A stretch of DNA of 24,765 nucleotides, from positions 1-24,765 of the forward strand of contig JASJFT010000372.1 in assembly GCA_030770425.1 (NCBI GenBank), read 5' to 3'. Positions 9,524 through 18,173 of this stretch are shown one piece after another (position 1 is the stretch's first letter; every line of letters begins with the position of its first letter). Made by a program: the position numbers and the translations under genes. A model generated the notes under the pieces. The model was not told the DNA's origin, made no database searches, and worked only from the letters and a program-made list of their open reading frames with translations. Source of the DNA: Darksidea phi. Its lineage: Eukaryota; Ascomycota; Dothideomycetes; Pleosporales; Lentitheciaceae.

Positions 9524-9841
9524 ATGCTTTATAGTTTATGGTTTATAAATTTTATGGTTTATAAAGTTTCTAATCCATATAAGTTACATATTTTAATACA
9601 TTTAATGTATTTTAAAAAATTAGCACTTTTAGCTTATAGTTCATCTATAATAAAAGAATCTGATATTAAGAAAAAATTCTATCTAAACATAATGTTAATT
9701 AAATCAGATAAATTTGATACTTTAGAAGATAAAGAACTATTGAACTATGCTTTGAATAATGCTACCCTAATAGATAAAATAAATTACTATTCTCTAAGGT
9801 TTAATAATAAAAAAGATGTGTTATGAGTTTTTAATAAAATA
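9524..9841 (+). other. Unassigned 106-codon frame running in frame into cox3
   Basis: Starts at ATG 9524 and, with TGA 9824-9826 read as Trp, continues without a stop into the cox3 frame at 9842. The translated segment is lysine- and leucine-rich, with one weakly hydrophobic stretch early (residues 1-40) and a polar second half (for example SDKFDTLEDKELLNYALNNA). I do not recognise it. It lies 120 bases behind the plasmid RNA polymerase fragment and may share its origin. It is either a real N-terminal extension of cox3, a separate remnant that is in frame by chance, or an upstream open frame. Confidence 0.5.
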
Positions 9842-10651
9842 ATGTTAAATTTAAATAGAAGTAATTTTCAAGCACATCCTTTTCACTTAGTATCCCCTTC
9901 TCCCTGGCCTTTATATACATCTGTTAGTTTGTTAAGCTTAACAACATCTGCTGTTTTATCTTTTCATGGATTTGCTTATGCAGAAAATAATTTATTTTTA
10001 AGTATTACATCTTTGGTACTATCTATGTCATTTTGATTTAGAGATATAATAGCAGAGGGTACTTATTTAGGTAACCACACCCTCGCAGTACAAAGGGGGT
10101 TAAATATTGGTGTGGGTTTATTTATAGTATCTGAAGCTTTATTTTTCTTAGCTATATTTTGAACATTTTTTCATAGTGCTCTTTCACCTGCAGTTGAATT
10201 AGGTGCAATGTGACCTCCTATGGGTATAGAAGCTATAGATCCTTTTGAACTACCATTAGTGAATACAGTTATTTTACTTTCTTCAGGATTTACTGTTACA
10301 TATGGACATCATTTTTTAATTAATGGAAAGAGAGGTAAAGCTTTATATGGTTTATTGTATACTATTATATTAGCAGTTATATTTACAGGTTTACAAGGTG
10401 TGGAATATTCAGTGTCATCATTTACTATTTCAGATGGAGCTTTTGGGTCATGTTTTTACTTTGGAACAGGATTCCATGGATTACATGTAATGATAGGTAC
10501 AGCATTTTTAGCTGTAGGTCTATGACGTCTATTAGCATATCATTTAACAAATAATCATCATCTAGGATTGGAAGCTGGAATACTTTATTGACATTTTGTT
10601 GATGTTGTATGATTATTTTTATTTGTATCCATATATTATTGAGGATCTTAA
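9842..10651 (+). CDS. cox3: Cytochrome c oxidase subunit 3
   Basis: Core membrane subunit of respiratory complex IV. It is 269 residues with TGA as Trp, stop TAA 10649-10651, the normal length for the family. It opens with the canonical [17 protein letters not shown] segment (residues 11-27). Also visible are the conserved helix bearing Glu98 ([17 protein letters not shown]), WPPMGIE at 124-130, HGLHVMIGT, and the closing [20 protein letters not shown]. About seven transmembrane helices. I chose Met at 9842 because homologues begin there, but the frame stays open back to 9524. It heads the plus-strand run cox3, tRNA-like, nad2, nad3. No intron. Confidence 0.97.
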
Positions 10652-10690
10652 GTTAAATTTTTATGTTAAGACTTTTCAAGTATTCTATCT

Positions 10691-10766
10691 ATCAGAACAA
10701 TTTAAGGTAGATGATTAATAGATTTATCTATTAATTAGTAATGAGAGTTCGAATCTCTCTTCTGAT
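10691..10766 (+). other. tRNA-like element with an 8-bp palindromic anticodon arm
   Basis: Lies between cox3 and nad2, ending 3 bases before the nad2 ATG. It has a perfect acceptor (ATCAGAA/TTCTGAT), a D-stem ATTT/AGAT and a perfect T-arm GAGAG-TTCGAAT-CTCTC. The anticodon arm is replaced by an 8-bp palindrome, ATTAATAG/CTATTAAT, with a 6-base loop ATTTAT, so there is no anticodon at the standard position. Probably a decayed or remodelled tRNA kept as a cleavage signal between the cox3 and nad2 messages. Confidence 0.6.
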
Positions 10767-10769
10767 AAT

Positions 10770-12512
10770 ATGCTTATTATGTCACTAATTATACTATTGT
10801 TATCTAATTCTATTACTTTAAGACGTGACAAATCAATCTTATATTCAAGAGCAACAATAACTATTTTAGTTATTGCAATTTTTATTTCATATGATAACTT
10901 ATACTTTTTGTTTTTAAATAAAGGTATTGGGATTTTCGGTGGTTTATTCCACTCTACTTCGACGACTGCTGTATTTCAGATTTTTATCTTATCTATTAGT
11001 AGTGTTATACTGTTATTAACTTCATTTTATCCTAGAAAAGTTTGATTAAAAGAATATAGTTCTATGGACAGACTTCTATTTACTAAATTAATATATTATC
11101 AAACTATTATATTAAACAAAATGGGAGAACAATTTAAGATTATAGAGTATTCTTTAATTATTTTATTTATAGTTATAGGTAGTATTTTCCTAATCTCTAC
11201 AAGTGACTTAGTATCTATATTTTTATCTATAGAATTACAAAGTTATGGATTATACCTTTTATCTACTATTTATAGAGACTCAGAACCTGCTACATCCGGA
11301 GGTCTTATGTACTTCTTATTAGGGGGTTTATCTTCTTGTTTTATACTTTTAAGTACAAGTTTATTATATGCAAACTCAGGAACTACAAATTTAGATAGTT
11401 TATATATAATTACTAGCATATCTAACGTAAGTGGAGATAATCTCTCAGGTTTACTTTATTGATACAAAGCATATTATATACATATAAGTTTATTATTTAT
11501 GTCTGTAGGATTTTTATTTAAAGTTTCCGCAGCTCCCTTCCATTTTTGAAGTCCCGATGTATATGATGCAATACCAACTATTGTTACAACTTTTGTTGCT
11601 ATAGTTGCAAAGATATCTATTTTTATCTTTTTATTAGAATTAGTTCATTACACAAGTAAATCATTGTTTGATATGAACTTTTCTTGAACAATGAGTTTAT
11701 TATTTAGCTCTCTTTTATCTTTAGTGATAGGTACAGTGGTAGGTTTAACACAATCGAGAATAAAAAGATTGTATGCTTTTAGTACTATATCACATGTAGG
11801 GTTTATATTATTAGGTTTAAGTATACACACAGTAGAGTCAACACAAGCATTTATGTTTTATTTAATACAGTATTCTATATCAAATTTAAATGCTTTTATG
11901 CTTATTCTTGCTATAGGTTATTCTTTATATTGTTTTGTGTATAAAGGTAGTTCTATTAACACAGAAGACACTGAGGAAGAAGAAACCAGAAAAAAAATTA
12001 ATGAGAATGATAACATACAGGACATTAATAATTCTCCTATTCAACTAATTGACCAATTAAAGGGTTATTATTATATAAATCCTGTATTATCACTAAGTTT
12101 AGCTATCACTTTATTTTCTTTTGCGGGTATACCTCCCTTAATAGGATTTTTTGGTAAACAGATGATTTTAAGTGCAGCTATCGACAATGGCTACATATTT
12201 ATGGCGTTAGTTGCTATATTAACTAGTGTTATAAGTGCTGTATATTATTTAGCTATAATAAAACAAATTTTTTTTGATAAACCGGATTATACATTAAACA
12301 CAGAATTAAATAATTTTAGTGCGGATGGTTTAATTACTGAAAAAAATGTTATTATTAAAAAAGTAAGTATAAAAATAAATAATATAGTTTTATCTAGTTA
12401 CTTAAGTTTATCTATATCTATTATAACATTGATAATAGGATTATTTATTTTTATACCACAGAACTTACTTAATCTTGCCAATATATTAACATTAATACTC
12501 TTTAATCTATAA
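10770..12512 (+). CDS. nad2: NADH dehydrogenase subunit 2
   Basis: Antiporter-like proton-pumping subunit of complex I. The frame is 580 residues with TGA as Trp; several internal TGA codons (for example 11043-11045 and 11460-11462) would split it under the standard code. Conserved features include Glu155 in [14 protein letters not shown], Lys251 in [20 protein letters not shown], the HVGFILLGL segment, and [15 protein letters not shown] polar, acidic loop (about residues 395-425, rich in E, K and N) separates helices, as in other fungal versions. It starts 3 bases after a tRNA-like element. Its TAA stop (12510-12512) directly abuts the nad3 ATG, so the two are surely co-transcribed. Confidence 0.97.
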
Positions 12513-12938
12513 ATGACAAGTACAACTTTTTTTATTATTTTTATACCTGTATTATCTATTTTATTATTACTCATAAATCTAGTTTTAGCACCACATAATC
12601 CATACCAAGAAAAGGATAGTGCATTTGAATGTGGATTTCATTCATTTTTGGGCCAAAACAGAACACAATTTAGCGTATCCTTTTTTATTTTTGCCCTATT
12701 ATTTCTTTTATTTGATCTGGAGATATTATTAGTATATCCTTACAGTGTAAGTGGTTATAATAATGATGTTTATGGGTTAGTTATTATGATGATCTTTTTC
12801 ATACTACTAACCTTAGGATTTGCTTTTGAATTAGGTAAAAATGCTCTAACTATAGATAGTAAGCAGACATTTTTACATAATAAAGATATATCTAAACCAG
12901 ATATATTTATTTCATCACATATACCCTTTTATTCCTAA
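12513..12938 (+). CDS. nad3: NADH dehydrogenase subunit 3
   Basis: Small membrane subunit of complex I with three helices and the flexible quinone-side loop. It is 141 residues, slightly long because of a polar C-terminal tail (about residues 115-141). The signature loop segment KDSAFECGFHSF (around residues 34-45), with its conserved cysteine, is clear, as are the later FDLEILLVYPY and FAFELGKNAL. It follows nad2 with no spacer. Foreign-looking open frames begin immediately after it. Confidence 0.97.
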   Translation: MTSTTFFIIFIPVLSILLLLINLVLAPHNPYQEKDSAFECGFHSFLGQNRTQFSVSFFIFALLFLLFDLEILLVYPYSVSGYNNDVYGLVIMMIFFILLTLGFAFELGKNALTIDSKQTFLHNKDISKPDIFISSHIPFYS

Positions 12939-12939
12939 A

Positions 12940-13518
12940 CTATTTAGTGATTATTTACGTACACTTAAAGATAAATGTGCCCCAGAATTACAAACAGTCT
13001 TCAAGCTATTCTTTGTATTTAGAGTATTTAAAAAGAATTTTATTATTTTTTTATTACAAATACCCGGTTTCTCTGCTTGTGTGTTCCACTTTTATTTTTA
13101 CAGTACCTCATTATTAAATTTAGAATTAGTAGGTTATATCTGACTAGTATTTTTATTTATTTCAACTATATTACCCGTTGTTAGGATTTGTCAAGATGAT
13201 AGGGTAATTACTCGTTATTTTTATAATTCTCTTGTAGATAGATTTAATAAGATTGGTATGAATGTTGGTAGTTATTATTGCGCTATTTTTTGTATGCCTA
13301 TTTCTTCTGATCTAAATGTTTATTTGGATAGTGATTGGGGATTAGTCCTTCATTTTGAGTTTGAAATTGAGGATATTAAGGATAATAATGAATTATTTAT
13401 ATTTTTGTATGATGAACTTTTAAAGAAAATAAGTGTGGAAAAAGACTATATTGTAATTAAAGAAGATGGTTCTGTTTGTCATAGTCAGTTGCGTATTGGT
13501 GTTGAACAAGTTTATTAA
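12940..13518 (+). pseudogene. Unassigned membrane-protein-like frame without a start
   Basis: An open frame of about 190 codons with TGA (13141-13143) as Trp, ending in TAA 13516-13518. It is open back to 12856, inside nad3 in another frame, but has no ATG before 13258. The first half has two hydrophobic stretches (near 13030-13100 and 13125-13180); the second half is polar and acidic (for example EFEIEDIKDNNE). Its G+T-rich coding strand and use of CGT codons differ from the A+T-biased nad genes. I infer a 5'-truncated gene of plasmid or other mobile origin. If ATG 13258 were used, 86 residues would be made. No family recognised. Confidence 0.45.
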
Positions 13519-13535
13519 GGTTGTTTATTAAAAAG

Positions 13536-13606
13536 AGGAAATTAGCTCAATAGGTAGAGTAAAATATTATTAATATTTGGTTAAGTGTTCGAGTCGCTTA
13601 TTTCCG
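13536..13606 (+). tRNA. Cloverleaf tRNA with unusual anticodon AUU (Asn-like)
   Basis: A complete cloverleaf: acceptor GGAAAT/ATTTCC (first pair A-G mismatched), D-stem GCTC/GAGT, anticodon stem AAATA/TATTT, loop TTATTAA with ATT at positions 34-36, and T-arm AAGTG-TTCGAGT-CGCTT. The D- and T-arms match trnV and trnE, so it is a remoulded member of that family. An A at position 34 is rare, and trnN(GUU) already exists at 5819-5888. It lies on the opposite strand from all standard tRNAs in the window, between two unknown frames. It may be a pseudo-tRNA, or a structure acting as a processing site. Confidence 0.6.
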
Positions 13607-13635
13607 ACCTAGTGGTTTTATAAATATATACATTA

Positions 13636-14292
13636 ATGAATAAAAAATTTTTCTTTGATTTAGATACTGTCAACTCTGAGCTTTTTGTTGGTGAACTCCG
13701 TTCAGTTGGGTTTAAACGTGATGTTGCATATTCCATAGATCTTTCCATTGTTCCGTTTAATACGGGTTTTAAAAACAATAGGTTAAGAAAATTTTCTTAT
13801 AGAAGTTATAATTCGGATGAGTTGTTTTTATTAAAAACAATTCCTTTTGTCCTAACCTGTAATGATGATTTAGATAATGAGTTGAAGTCTTTATATGGGG
13901 ATTTACTTGTTACTGTTTCTTACGCAAATCTTGGTCATTATTCTGTGGATGGAGAGTATTATAGTAAAGCTTTTTGTGTTGAGGTTAATCGGGGTGGTTT
14001 TTTTATATAGCTTACCTGAGTATTTAAAACACACTTGAGATTTACGAGTTTCTCCTTACAATAAGGGTATTCCGCATAATTCTGATGAGATTAATTACGA
14101 ATTACTTTGAGAACTATTTTTAGATTGTACTGATTCTTATGAGAATGTACCTGAAGATTCTTTTGATAGTTCAGTTATACCACACTATTTTGAAACATTA
14201 TATTTTCATGGGGGGGGGGAGATATAATGCGTGTTAATAAACTTAGATTTACTAAACCTCGTTCTAATGAGATTGAATTTAATCCACTTTAA
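13636..14292 (+). pseudogene. Unassigned frame broken by two homopolymer frameshifts
   Basis: ATG 13636 opens a 124-codon frame ending at TAG 14008-14010. The T-run at about 13998-14004 lies just before that stop, and the next reading frame over is open from there to TAA 14225-14227 and looks like coding sequence (LPEYLKHTW..., using TGA as Trp). A 10-G run (14210-14219) is then followed by another short open stretch, from ATG 14227 to TAA 14290-14292, in the first frame. So one gene of about 220 codons appears to be broken twice at homopolymers. CGT/CGG codons and higher G content set it apart from the nad genes. I do not recognise the product; plasmid origin is suggested by context only. 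Confidence 0.5.
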
Positions 14293-14337
14293 TGTTTTAA
14301 TAGGTCTTATTTTAGTACAAAATAAATTGTTATATTA

Positions 14338-14566
14338 CAATTAACTTGTTATGCAAATTAAAAAACAAAATAGTATAACAAATCCCCATCTTTTAATGGG
14401 AAAATTGCATTATAAATTTATATTTATACAGCAATTAGGGAGAAGATTAATATAAATGTTGATTAAAGCCCCCCCCCATTTAAAGGATTATTAGGTTTAT
14501 CTTAATATATTTACTTTATTATTACCTTACTATACTTAAGGTGTACATAAAAAGTTTGAGTGATAC
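14338..14566 (+). repeat. Dispersed repeat, copy 1 (direct, upstream of nad4)
   Basis: Nearly the same as copy 2 at 16533-16771. Shared core: AGTATAACAAATCCCC, then a small CCCAT/ATGGG hairpin, then GCAATTAGGGAGAAG, AAAGCCC plus a C-run (9 C here), and GGATTATTAGGTTTATCTTAAT. Inverted, more diverged copies are at 19997-20155 and 23518-23675. Its left part (TTATGCA after ACTTGT) resembles copy 3 rather than copy 2. Confidence 0.9.
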
Positions 14567-14613
14567 ATTATCATTTCATACGCCACAGAGGAATTGTTTT
14601 TTTTTTTATATAA

Positions 14614-16083
14614 ATGTTATTATCATCTTTACTTTTAATTCCCATAATTGGTGTATTTGTTATTTTAGTTAATAAAGATAATGGAGTTTCAATAAGAAAT
14701 ATTAAATTTATAGCTTTAACTACATCCATCATTAATTTATTTATATCCTTAGTCATATTTATTTTATTTGATTTTAGTACAAATCAATTTCAATTTGTAC
14801 AAGAATATCATGAAATTAGTTATTTTGATTTTTATTTAGGTGTAGATGGTTTATCTATATATTTTGTATTATTAACCACAATAATTATTCCTATATCACT
14901 ATTATCAAATTGAACATCCATTTCAAAAGATGTAGAGTCTTATGTTATCATAATACTTTTATTAGAAACTTTGTTATTAGCTGTTTTTTTAGTATTAGAT
15001 ATTTTACTATTCTACATATTTTTTGAAAGTATATTACCACCTTTATTTATATTAATAGGTATATTTGGATCAGATAATAGAGTAAAAGCTAGTTTTTATT
15101 TATTTTTATATACATTGTTGGGTTCATTATTTTTATTACTATCTATATTAGCAATGTCATCTATTATGAGTACTACTGATTTTGATACTCTTTTTAAAGG
15201 AAATTTCGTTTATTTAACACAACTTTTTTTATTTTATGGAATTTTTATAGCTTTTGCTGTAAAAACTCCTACAATTTTTTTAAATACTTGACTTTTAAAG
15301 GCACATGTTGAATCGCCCTTAGGAGGAAGTATTATCCTAGCAGCTATTGTTCTTAAACTAAGTCTATATGGTATATTGAGGTTAATATTACCTGTATTAC
15401 CTAAAGCATATATGGAATATACGTATATCATTTATTTAATAGGTGTTATTACCATAATATACGCTAGTCTTAGTACTTTAAGAACAATAGATGTAAAAGA
15501 ACTTATAGCCTACAGTTCGGTATCGCACGCAGCAGTGTACCTTTTAGGTGTATTCAGTAACAGTATACAAGGAATTGAAGGTAGTATTAATTTAGGGTTG
15601 GCACATGGACTAGTTTCACCTGGTCTATTTATTTGTGCAGGAGGTATATTGTATGACAGATCTCATACAAGATTAATCGCTTTATATAGGGGTATGGCTC
15701 AAATAATGCCATTGTTTGCCATATTATTCTTCATTTTATGTCTTGCAAACTGTGGTGTTCCACTATCTCTTAATTTTATAGGAGAATTCTTATCATTATA
15801 TGGGGTATTTGAGAGATCATCTTTATTTGGTTTATTTGCTAGTTCTTCAATAGTATTTTCAGCGGCATATACAATTTATATGTATCAGAGAATATCATTT
15901 GGGGGGGCTTATTCAAGAATGTTTACAATAAATATACCAGACTTAAATAAAAGAGAATTTATGATATTATTAACATTAGTAGTACCTACTGTTATATTAG
16001 GTATATACCCTGCACCTATACTGGATGCTATACATTATTCTGTTTCTACTCTAATTTACTGTTTTGATTTTAACATTATTTAA
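14614..16083 (+). CDS. nad4: NADH dehydrogenase subunit 4
   Basis: Antiporter-like proton-pumping subunit of complex I. 489 residues with TGA as Trp, stop TAA 16081-16083. Visible landmarks are Glu138 in the conserved YIFFESILPP helix, Lys217 in AFAVKTPTIFLNTW, His231/Glu233 in the fungal KAHVESPLGGSIILA motif, SSVSHAAVYLLG, and HGLVSPGLFICAGGILYDR. It lies between two near-identical direct repeats. The last residues (FDFNII) are immediately followed, in the same frame after the TAA, by a cox2 N-terminal segment, so the true C-terminus may have been reshaped by that insertion. A 7-G run inside the gene (15901-15907) keeps the frame. Confidence 0.96.
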
Positions 16084-16306
16084 TGTGATGCACCTAGAGC
16101 TTGAGGACTTTACTTCCAAGATAGTGCTAGTCCACAAATGGAAGTTCTTGTGGAATTACATGATAACATTATGTATTATCTAGTAGCAATATTATTTGCT
16201 GTGGGGTGAATTCAGGCAGCTATAATTAGAAACTTTGAAAGTTCTAAATCTCCTATTAGTAATAAGTATCTTAACCACGGTACTCTAATCGAGCTTATAT
16301 GAACTA
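16084..16306 (+). pseudogene. cox2: Partial duplicate of cox2 (5' part)
   Basis: Encodes the cox2 N-terminal region from CDAPRAWGLYFQDSA through HGTLIELIW, using TGA as Trp. Bases 16230-16306 are identical (77 of 77) to the reverse complement of 24689-24765, the visible start of the real cox2 on the other strand. It is in the nad4 frame and begins one codon after the nad4 stop. After 16306 the sequence departs from cox2, and the frame ends at TAA 16363-16365. It lacks the CuA site and most of the protein, so it is non-functional as cox2. Its exact left boundary needs the part of cox2 outside the window. Confidence 0.92.
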
Positions 16307-16321
16307 CCACTGAAGAGTTAA

Positions 16322-16492
16322 ATGCTGGACAGAAACCTCTCTGTTCTTTTAGGGGGGGGGGGTAACAAGGATTCTCTTCAATTAACTCAGTCGTTGAAAC
16401 ATGAATATATAAACACTAATATTGGTAGAGATAGTTTTTATGCTTGTAAAGCATGTTCAAGTGTAATATGTTATGCTTGTTTAGGTAGTTAG
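16322..16492 (+). CDS. Small unassigned frame with clustered cysteines
   Basis: A 56-codon frame from ATG 16322 to TAG 16490-16492, overlapping the end of the cox2-derived frame. An 11-G run (16352-16362) encodes a GGGG stretch. The C-terminus has four cysteines as YACKACSSVICYACLG, a C-x2-C-x5-C-x2-C spacing that could bind a metal. No family recognised. It could equally be the tail of a broken plasmid gene; the frame depends on the exact length of the G-run. Confidence 0.25.
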   Translation: MLDRNLSVLLGGGGNKDSLQLTQSLKHEYINTNIGRDSFYACKACSSVICYACLGS

Positions 16493-16532
16493 TTGTTTAC
16501 TGTAGTACCCTTATCGCATTTATTATATTAGT

Positions 16533-16771
16533 CCCTTTATAGAGTTAACTTGTTATAATATTAGCAATTGTTATTAAAAATAGTATAACAAATCCCCATC
16601 TTTTAATGGGAAAATTGCATTATAAATTTATATTTATACAGCAATTAGGGAGAAGATTAATATAAATGTTGATTAAAGCCCCCCCAATTTAAAGGATTAT
16701 TAGGTTTATCTTAATTTACTTTATTATTACTTTAATGTACTTAAAGCATTTATAAAAAGTATGATTGATAC
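16533..16771 (+). repeat. Dispersed repeat, copy 2 (direct, upstream of nad1)
   Basis: Matches copy 1 almost base for base from AATAGTATAACAAATCC to TTATCTTAAT, with 7 C instead of 9 in the C-run (16679-16685), then more loosely to TGATAC. Its left flank (CCTTTATAGAGTTAACTTG, TTATAATATTAGCAATT) instead matches inverted copy 4 near cox2, so the copies are mosaics. Confidence 0.9.
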
Positions 16772-16976
16772 TAACGAGTCACATTAAATGCCTACTCGTG
16801 GTGGAAATATATACTACTGACGTGGGTTTATCCCAGGTGTAGATTACTGACCCAACTCCTATAATAAAAAATAAATTAAAATATATAATATAATCTATGT
16901 AGATATATAATTAAAATTATTAATTTAAAATATACCGTAGTAATGTGTAATTTTATGCTAATTTTTATAAAAAAAT
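16772..16976. other. Spacer and nad1 leader
   Basis: About 200 bases, A+T-rich toward nad1, with no open frame or tRNA. One weak stem, TGGG/CCCA, is at 16823-16835. Confidence 0.5.
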
Positions 16977-18092
16977 ATGTTATATATACCAACAATAATG
17001 TCTGTTCTTGAAGTCTTAGCTGTAACAATACCTGTGTTACTTACAGTGGCCTTTATAACAATAGCTGAGAGAAAAACAATGGCTAGTATGCAAAGAAGAT
17101 TGGGACCTAATTCAGTGGGTTGATATGGTCTTCTTCAAGCATTTGCCGATGCCCTTAAGCTTTTATTAAAAGAGTACGTTTCTCCTACACAAGCCAATAT
17201 AATATTATTCTTTCTTGGTCCTATTATAACTTTAATTTTTGCCTTGTTAGGGTATGCTGTTATACCATATGGTCCTGGTTTAATGATATTAGATTATAAC
17301 CTTGGTATATTATATATTTTAGCTATGTCTTCATTAGCTACATATGGTATATTATTAGCTGGATGGTCCGCTAATTCTAAATATGCTTTTTTAGGGTCAC
17401 TAAGAAGTACAGCTCAATTAATTAGTTATGAGTTAATTTTAAGTTCTGCTATATTACTAGTAGTTTTGTTAGCAGGTAGTTTAGATATAACTGTAATCAT
17501 AGAAGCTCAAAGAGCAATTTGATATATAGTACCTTTATTTCCTATATTCATTGTGTTTTTTATAGGATCAATAGCAGAAACAAATAGAGCACCCTTTGAT
17601 CTAGCAGAGGCTGAATCAGAGTTAGTTAGTGGGTTTATGACAGAACATTCAGCAGTTATCTTTGTATTTTTCTTTTTAGCTGAATATGCTAGTATTGTAC
17701 TTATTTGTATTTTAAATAGTATTTTATTTTTAGGTGGTTATCTTTTTGACTTTAACTACTACCTCTATCCTTATTTTTATTTATTACAATATATAGCTGG
17801 TGATAGTTATATGTATCTAACAGATAATGAATCTAATTTCAATGTTATTAACTTTGATAACTATAGTACAGTAATAGGAACAATTATTAGTGGTTTAGTT
17901 ATAGGACTTAAAGCTTGTATTATGATATTTACTTTCATATGAGTTAGGGCTTCATTCCCTAGAATACGTTATGACCAGCTAATGTCTTATTGTTGAACTG
18001 TTTTATTACCAATAGTTATAGCATTTATTATACTAGTCCCTTGTATTTTATATAGTTTTGATATAATACCTTGTAATATACCTGTGTTATAG
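16977..18092 (+). CDS. nad1: NADH dehydrogenase subunit 1
   Basis: Membrane subunit of complex I that forms much of the quinone channel. 371 residues from ATG 16977 to TAG 18090-18092, or 364 from the in-frame ATG 16998. I prefer the earlier start because homologues carry a few residues ahead of the [13 protein letters not shown] helix. Diagnostic segments: [16 protein letters not shown] (about residues 29-44), [11 protein letters not shown], and the loop [20 protein letters not shown], which lines the quinone cavity. A longer polar loop ([18 protein letters not shown]) precedes the last helices. Intron-free here. Its 3' end faces that of cob. Confidence 0.96.
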
Positions 18093-18107
18093 GTTTAACT
18101 TTTTAGG

Positions 18108-18135
18108 TGTTAAATCAGCCTAGGCTGATTTAACA
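18108..18135. terminator. Perfect palindrome after nad1
   Basis: 13-base arms, TGTTAAATCAGCC and its exact complement, are separated by TA, starting 15 bases after the nad1 stop. A perfect hairpin on either strand, between convergent nad1 and cob. Role as an mRNA 3'-end or termination signal is inferred from position. Confidence 0.7.
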
Positions 18136-18140
18136 ATAAA

Positions 18141-18173
18141 TTATATAATATAATAATAATTTATATTATATAA
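18141..18173. terminator. Second 13-bp A+T hairpin between nad1 and cob
   Basis: TTATATAATATAA (18141-18153) and its exact complement (18161-18173) enclose a 7-base loop. It immediately follows the palindrome at 18108-18135, giving two hairpins in tandem between convergent genes. Confidence 0.6.

Noticed and set aside
11648..11830. Minus-strand 60-codon frame within nad2
   Set aside because: Shadow of nad2, which is intact on the plus strand under code 4.
13581..13778. Minus-strand 65-codon frame
   Set aside because: Overlaps the AUU tRNA and the longer plus-strand frame; weak composition and no start context.
13636..14292. Definite assignment as a family B DNA polymerase of a linear plasmid
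   Set aside because: Plasmid context makes it tempting, but I see no exonuclease or polymerase motif (for example no DTDS-like signature), so I left it unassigned.
14571..14756. Minus-strand 61-codon frame at the nad4 start
   Set aside because: Antisense shadow of the conserved nad4 N-terminus.
15234..15431. Minus-strand 65-codon frame within nad4
   Set aside because: Antisense to the conserved KTPTIFLNTW...HVESP region of nad4.
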